Positions 11,510 through 14,543 of a DNA stretch of 14,543 bases are shown here, one piece after another. Numbering within the stretch: the first letter of the stretch is position 1; every line of letters starts with the position of its first letter. The DNA lies in the NCBI GenBank assembly GCA_036265435.1, contig DATAPB010000044.1:1-14543 (forward strand), read 5' to 3'. Below the pieces are notes generated by a model. That model was not told where the DNA came from, did no database searches, and worked only from the letters and a program-made list of their open reading frames with translations. The DNA comes from DASUPK01 sp036265435. Lineage in GTDB: Bacteria > Actinomycetota > Thermoleophilia > Solirubrobacterales > 70-9. The position numbers were made by a program, and so were the translations under genes.

Positions 11510-13567
11510 TCAGCTGTACTCGATCCGCGCTGCGCGGGTGAGCCACCTGGGCGACCACCAGGCCCATTCGCCGAGCAGTCCGAGGATCGCGGGGAAGAGG
11601 AAGGTGCGAACGATGAAGGCGTCGACCAGGACGGCGACCGCCGCGCCGACGGCGACCTCCTTCACGTAGACGAGCTCGGAGAAGGCGAACGCGCCCATCG
11701 CCACCGCGAAGAGCAAGGCGGCGGCGGTGATCACCCTCCCGCTGGCGGCGACTCCCTCAGCGATCGCGCCGTCCTCGGTCTCGTGATGAGGGCGAGCCTC
11801 GCCGATCCGCTGGAGCAGGAAGACGCCATAGTCGGTCGACAGCCCGAAGGCGACCGCGAATAAGAGAATCGGCATCGACGTGTCCAGCGCCCCCTGGCTG
11901 GTGTAGCCGAGCAGCCCCTCGAGCCGGCCGTCCTGAAAGACGAACACGAGCACGCCGAACGCGACGCAGACAGTGAGCGTGTTCATGGCGAGCGCGACCA
12001 CCGGGAGCACCGCCGAGCCCGTCATCACGAGCAGGAGGAGGGCGGTCGAGACGATGATGAACCCCAGGGCATAGGGGAGGTGGGCGCCAAGGCTGTGTCG
12101 CTGGTCGACGAGCTCCGCGGGGGAGCCGGCGATCAGTGCGTCGTGGGCCCAGGTCTGCGAGCGGGCCTGGCGCACGGTGTCGAGTGCCCGATCCGAGAAC
12201 GGGTCGACCCCGAGCTGGGCGTCGACCCTGTAGATCCCGTTCGAGAGTCCAACGGGGCCCTGGGTGGCGATCACCGTCGACTGGCCGCGCAGGTCGAGCA
12301 ACGCGGCCCTGGCCACCGCCGCGTTCGACGCGACGACGATGATCCGGTCAGCGGGGTCCGATGCGAAGTGCTCGGTGATCGCATCGTCGACCTGGCGCGC
12401 GCTCGCGTCCTCGGGCAGGATCTTCGCGTTCGCCTGGGTGAGCTCGACGCGCAGGAACGGCAGGCCGGCGAACACCATCACGGCGATCGCGCAGATCGCG
12501 ACGCTGACCGGATGGGTGAGGACGAACCGCGCGATCCCGAACCAGCGCCGTTCGCTGGGCACACCCTGCAGGGCGACGGGCGCCAGCGAGTTCACCCGGT
12601 GCCCGAGGATCGCGAGGGCGGCCGGCAGGAAGAGCAGGCAGACCGCGGCGGAGGAGAGGGCCACCAGGGCGCCCCCGATCCCGATCGAGTAGAGGAAGCG
12701 CTGAGGGAAGATGCAGAGCGCGATCAGCGAGACGGCCACGGTCATGCCGCTGAAGATGACCATCCGGCCGACCGCCGCGGTTGTGGCGGCCAGGGAGGCC
12801 TCGACGGCCTCCCTCTGTTCGAGCTCCTCCCTGAAGCGGCTCACCAGGAAGAGGCTGTAGTCGATCGCGAGCCCAAGGCCCAGGCCGGTGACGATGTTGA
12901 TCGCGAACGTGTCGATGTCGACGATGGTGGTGAGGGCGTTGAGAAGGAGCAGGGTGGTGAGGATCGAGAGGGCTCCGACCACCACGGGCAGCAGCGCCGC
13001 GACCAGCCCGCGGAAGATCAGGAACGAGAGGAGCAGGAGGATTGGCAGGGCGTAGAGCTCGATCCGCTGCAGGTCGTCCTGGGTGGTCGTCGTGAGCTCG
13101 TCGACCGTGACGGCGGCGCCGCCCACCACGACCTCGGGGTCCTCGGAAAAGCGATGCCTCACGTCGGTCCCGACCTGCGAGATGTCGGTGATGTCCGCCG
13201 AGATGAAGCCGAGGACGAGTGCCATTCGCCCGTCGGTCGACACCAGTCCCGGCTCGGTCTCCGGCGTGATCACCCGCTGGATCCCGGCGACGCCGCGGAG
13301 ATCTTCAGCCGCGAGCCGCGCGGCCGGCAGAGGATCGCCCGAGCTCGGCGCGATCAGCAGCTCGACCTCGGGAATCGGGCGCTCCCCGGTGGCGTCCCGC
13401 AGATCCTTGTAGGCGCGCGAGCTGTCGGAGTTAGGGTCCTGGAACCCGAACGGCTTGACGTTGTCGTAGACGCTCCCGCCCCCGAGGGCAGCAACGATCG
13501 CGACGACCACGGCCGCGGATGCCAGTAGCTTTTTCCTGCGAAAGGCGAAGTGCCCCAGCTTCCCCAC
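11510..13567 (-). CDS. MMPL/RND-family membrane transporter
   Basis: A 685-residue RND-superfamily protein of the actinobacterial MMPL type, near the short end for the family. The layout is a first membrane helix (about 13-30), a periplasmic loop (32-168), a helix cluster with the proton-relay pair D236-Y237 in G-L-A-I-D-Y-S-L-F-L, a second helix near 355-371 and loop (372-495), then a helix cluster with D579-Y580 in L-S-T-D-Y-G-V-F-L-L. The C-terminus carries a W-W-S-P-R-W-L motif. The family exports lipids or hydrophobic compounds using the proton gradient; the cargo here is unknown. GTG at 13567 has no good Shine-Dalgarno. A TAGGAT box ends ten bases upstream, so a short leader is likely. 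It is divergent from enoyl-CoA hydratase, with the tandem AGTAGG motif in between, suggesting shared control with acyl-CoA metabolism. Confidence 0.9.
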   Translation of the reverse strand: MGKLGHFAFRRKKLLASAAVVVAIVAALGGGSVYDNVKPFGFQDPNSDSSRAYKDLRDATGERPIPEVELLIAPSSGDPLPAARLAAEDLRGVAGIQRVITPETEPGLVSTDGRMALVLGFISADITDISQVGTDVRHRFSEDPEVVVGGAAVTVDELTTTTQDDLQRIELYALPILLLLSFLIFRGLVAALLPVVVGALSILTTLLLLNALTTIVDIDTFAINIVTGLGLGLAIDYSLFLVSRFREELEQREAVEASLAATTAAVGRMVIFSGMTVAVSLIALCIFPQRFLYSIGIGGALVALSSAAVCLLFLPAALAILGHRVNSLAPVALQGVPSERRWFGIARFVLTHPVSVAICAIAVMVFAGLPFLRVELTQANAKILPEDASARQVDDAITEHFASDPADRIIVVASNAAVARAALLDLRGQSTVIATQGPVGLSNGIYRVDAQLGVDPFSDRALDTVRQARSQTWAHDALIAGSPAELVDQRHSLGAHLPYALGFIIVSTALLLLVMTGSAVLPVVALAMNTLTVCVAFGVLVFVFQDGRLEGLLGYTSQGALDTSMPILLFAVAFGLSTDYGVFLLQRIGEARPHHETEDGAIAEGVAASGRVITAAALLFAVAMGAFAFSELVYVKEVAVGAAVAVLVDAFIVRTFLFPAILGLLGEWAWWSPRWLTRAARIEYS

Positions 13568-13577
13568 TGTGCCGGCG

Positions 13578-13583
13578 ATCCTA
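13578..13583 (-). promoter_or_regulatory. Possible -10 box of MMPL gene
   Basis: TAGGAT (minus strand) fits TANNNT and ends ten bases before the GTG start. It implies a very short or no 5' leader. No strong -35 was identified. Confidence 0.35.
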
Positions 13584-13610
13584 TGCCTGTGCCCGGGTAC
13601 CTCGCTTGCT

Positions 13611-13630
13611 CAAAAGTCCGCAAAAGTCGG
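13611..13630. repeat. Tandem 10-bp repeat CAAAAGTC(C/G)G
   Basis: CAAAAGTCCG (13611-13620) is followed directly by CAAAAGTCGG (13621-13630), with one difference. The period is about one helical turn, so two protein copies could bind one face of the DNA. It lies upstream of the MMPL start and may be an activator or repressor site. Confidence 0.65.
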
Positions 13631-13652
13631 CAGCCGATGCGGAAAAAGGCGT

Positions 13653-13669
13653 AGTAGGTAGTAGGACGT
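13653..13669. promoter_or_regulatory. Second AGTAGG(A/T) tandem motif, MMPL/enoyl-CoA hydratase region
   Basis: AGTAGGTAGTAGGACGT contains head-to-tail AGTAGGT (13653-13659) and AGTAGGA (13660-13666), the same 7-base period as upstream of acyl-CoA dehydrogenase 2. It lies midway between two divergent genes. A common regulator for both regions is inferred; no regulator can be named. Confidence 0.6.
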
Positions 13670-13697
13670 AGCACTTCCCATTTGGCCCCAGATCCAC

Positions 13698-13703
13698 TAG
13701 GCT
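13698..13703 (+). promoter_or_regulatory. Possible -10 box of enoyl-CoA hydratase gene
   Basis: TAGGCT fits TANNNT and ends ten bases before ATG at 13714, which lacks a convincing Shine-Dalgarno. A very short leader is suggested. No clear -35 is seen. Confidence 0.35.
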
Positions 13704-13713
13704 CCGCCGGCCG

Positions 13714-14493
13714 ATGGCCGAGGAGCTCCTCTACGACGTCAAGGGCGGGGTCGCGACAGTCACCCTGAACCGTCCCGATCAGCGCAATGCGCTCAACGGA
13801 GAGCTGCTCGCCGCCCTCGTCGATGCGATGAAGCGCGTCCGCGACGACGACGAGGTCCGGGCGGTGGTCCTCACAGGCGCGGGCGAGAAGGCCTTCTGCG
13901 CGGGCGCCGACCTCGGCGGCTTCGCGGCGGACGTTCCGCTGGTCGACAAGCACTTCGCCTCCGACCTCTTCCTCGAGTACTTCCGGTTGATGCCGCGGCT
14001 CGGCAAACCCTCCCTCTGCGCTGCCAACGGGCACGCGCTCGCCGGTGGCATGGGCCTCGCCCTGTCCTGCGACCTGCTGATCGCGAAGGAGGGCGCGCGC
14101 TTCGGAACCCCGGAGATCAACGTCGGCGCGTTTCCCTACATGATCATGGCGATCATCTACCGCAACGTCCCGCGGAAGAAGGTCAACGAGATGATGCTGC
14201 TCGGCGAGCAGATCTCCGCGGAGGAGGCGGTGGAGTACGGGATCGCCAACAAGGTCGTCCCGCCGGACCAGTTCCATGACGCGGTGCAGGACTGGGCGAC
14301 GAAGCTCGCCTCGAAGAGCCCCGTCCTGATGCGACTCGGTCACGACGCGATGTACCGCCAGCAGGACATGGCGCTCGACGACGCGCTGGAGTACCTGCGC
14401 TTACAGCTCTCGCTCACCTTCTCGACCGAGGACATCAAGGAGGGCGTCTCCGCCTTCTTCGAGAAGCGCGAGCCCGAATGGAAGGGGCACTGA
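13714..14493 (+). CDS. Enoyl-CoA hydratase/isomerase (crotonase family)
   Basis: A 259-residue crotonase-fold enzyme, standard length. Oxyanion-hole segments are present: A-F-C-A-G-A-D-L (60-67) and the G-H-A-L-A-G-G-M-G-L helix start (106-115). Both catalytic glutamates of hydratases appear to be kept: Glu134 in T-P-E-I and Glu159 in V-N-E-M-M-L-L-G, equivalent by position to rat Glu144 and Glu164. The loop that usually reads G-x-G-G-T is replaced by G-A-F-P-Y-M (138-143), so the acyl pocket probably differs from textbook crotonase. The expected reaction is hydration of a 2-enoyl-CoA, the product of an acyl-CoA dehydrogenase such as those nearby; isomerase activity is possible. It is divergent from MMPL and overlaps the next gene by one base (TGATG), forming an operon. 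Confidence 0.92.
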   Translation: MAEELLYDVKGGVATVTLNRPDQRNALNGELLAALVDAMKRVRDDDEVRAVVLTGAGEKAFCAGADLGGFAADVPLVDKHFASDLFLEYFRLMPRLGKPSLCAANGHALAGGMGLALSCDLLIAKEGARFGTPEINVGAFPYMIMAIIYRNVPRKKVNEMMLLGEQISAEEAVEYGIANKVVPPDQFHDAVQDWATKLASKSPVLMRLGHDAMYRQQDMALDDALEYLRLQLSLTFSTEDIKEGVSAFFEKREPEWKGH

Positions 14494-14543
14494 TGGCCGC
14501 CACCGACGAGACCAAGCACACCGGCGAGGCCAAGGAGGCTCCC
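14493..14543 (+). CDS. Start of an unidentified gene downstream of enoyl-CoA hydratase (truncated)
   Basis: ATG at 14493 shares its A with the enoyl-CoA hydratase stop (TGATG), and GAAGGGG (14481-14487) serves as Shine-Dalgarno. Only 17 hydrophilic codons (M-A-A-T-D-E-T-K...) are inside the window, with no stop. No family can be recognised. The coupling suggests a partner in the same acyl-CoA pathway. Confidence 0.65.
   Translation, partial: MAATDETKHTGEAKEAP

Noticed and set aside
12080..13528. 482-codon plus-strand frame opposite MMPL
   Set aside because: Low-complexity Asp/Arg/Glu/Gly/Gln composition, antisense to a well-supported MMPL protein with catalytic motifs.
1..14543. Mobile element, CRISPR array, defence island or biosynthetic megasynthase
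   Set aside because: No transposase or integrase, terminal inverted repeats, regular spacer array, nuclease/helicase genes, or PKS/NRPS modules were seen; codon usage looks uniform.

Overview
The window is high-GC DNA with strong third-position G/C bias, closely packed genes, frequent GTG/TTG/CTG starts and several probable leaderless transcripts. Together with the gene families (MMPL transporter, CYP, acyl-CoA dehydrogenases, DUF4242, DGPF/YCII) this points to an actinomycetote, plausibly of the Thermoleophilia/Solirubrobacterales type. The phylum is a fairly confident inference; the class is a guess. It looks like ordinary chromosomal accessory metabolism. I see no rRNA, tRNA, CRISPR array, transposase or phage gene.

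Layout. (1) 1-3388, minus strand: a probable four-gene operon reading MFS transporter, PaaI-type thioesterase, SDR oxidoreductase, SGNH-hydrolase lipoprotein (cut by the window edge). (2) 3389-3503: a divergent control region with two inverted copies of an 18-bp operator. (3) 3504-3824, plus: a small DUF4242 protein. (4) 3871-6200, minus: NTF2-like protein, acyl-CoA dehydrogenase 1 and a TetR repressor. A third copy of the same 18-bp operator lies just ahead of the TetR gene, so this TetR probably represses itself and the MFS/DUF4242 pair. (5) 6298-6696, plus: a DGPF/YCII-family protein. (6) 6766-7974, minus: acyl-CoA dehydrogenase 2, divergent from (7) 8190-9647, plus: a cytochrome P450. The gap between them is rich in repeats. 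(8) 9764-11506, plus: a membrane GGDEF + HD-GYP cyclic-di-GMP enzyme, tail to tail with (9) 11510-13567, minus: an MMPL/RND transporter. (10) 13714-14543, plus: an enoyl-CoA hydratase followed by the first codons of another gene.

How the genes may work together. Two acyl-CoA dehydrogenases, an enoyl-CoA hydratase, an SDR that could act as a 3-hydroxyacyl-CoA dehydrogenase, a hotdog thioesterase and a P450 suggest oxidation of a fatty, terpenoid, steroid-like or aromatic acyl substrate. The MFS and MMPL proteins would handle transport. The substrate cannot be read from the sequence. Two apparent regulatory circuits tie the region together: the TetR operator set (three sites), and a 7-bp-period AGTAGG(A/T) tandem motif found in both the ACAD2/P450 and the MMPL/enoyl-CoA hydratase divergent promoter regions. 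The c-di-GMP enzyme is probably an unrelated neighbour.

Most notable for follow-up are the two operator families, the nested inverted repeats ahead of the P450, two probable CTG start codons formed by CTGA overlaps with the preceding stop, and an MFS transporter with two extra soluble segments of about 85 residues. No gene-free stretch exceeds 300 bases.
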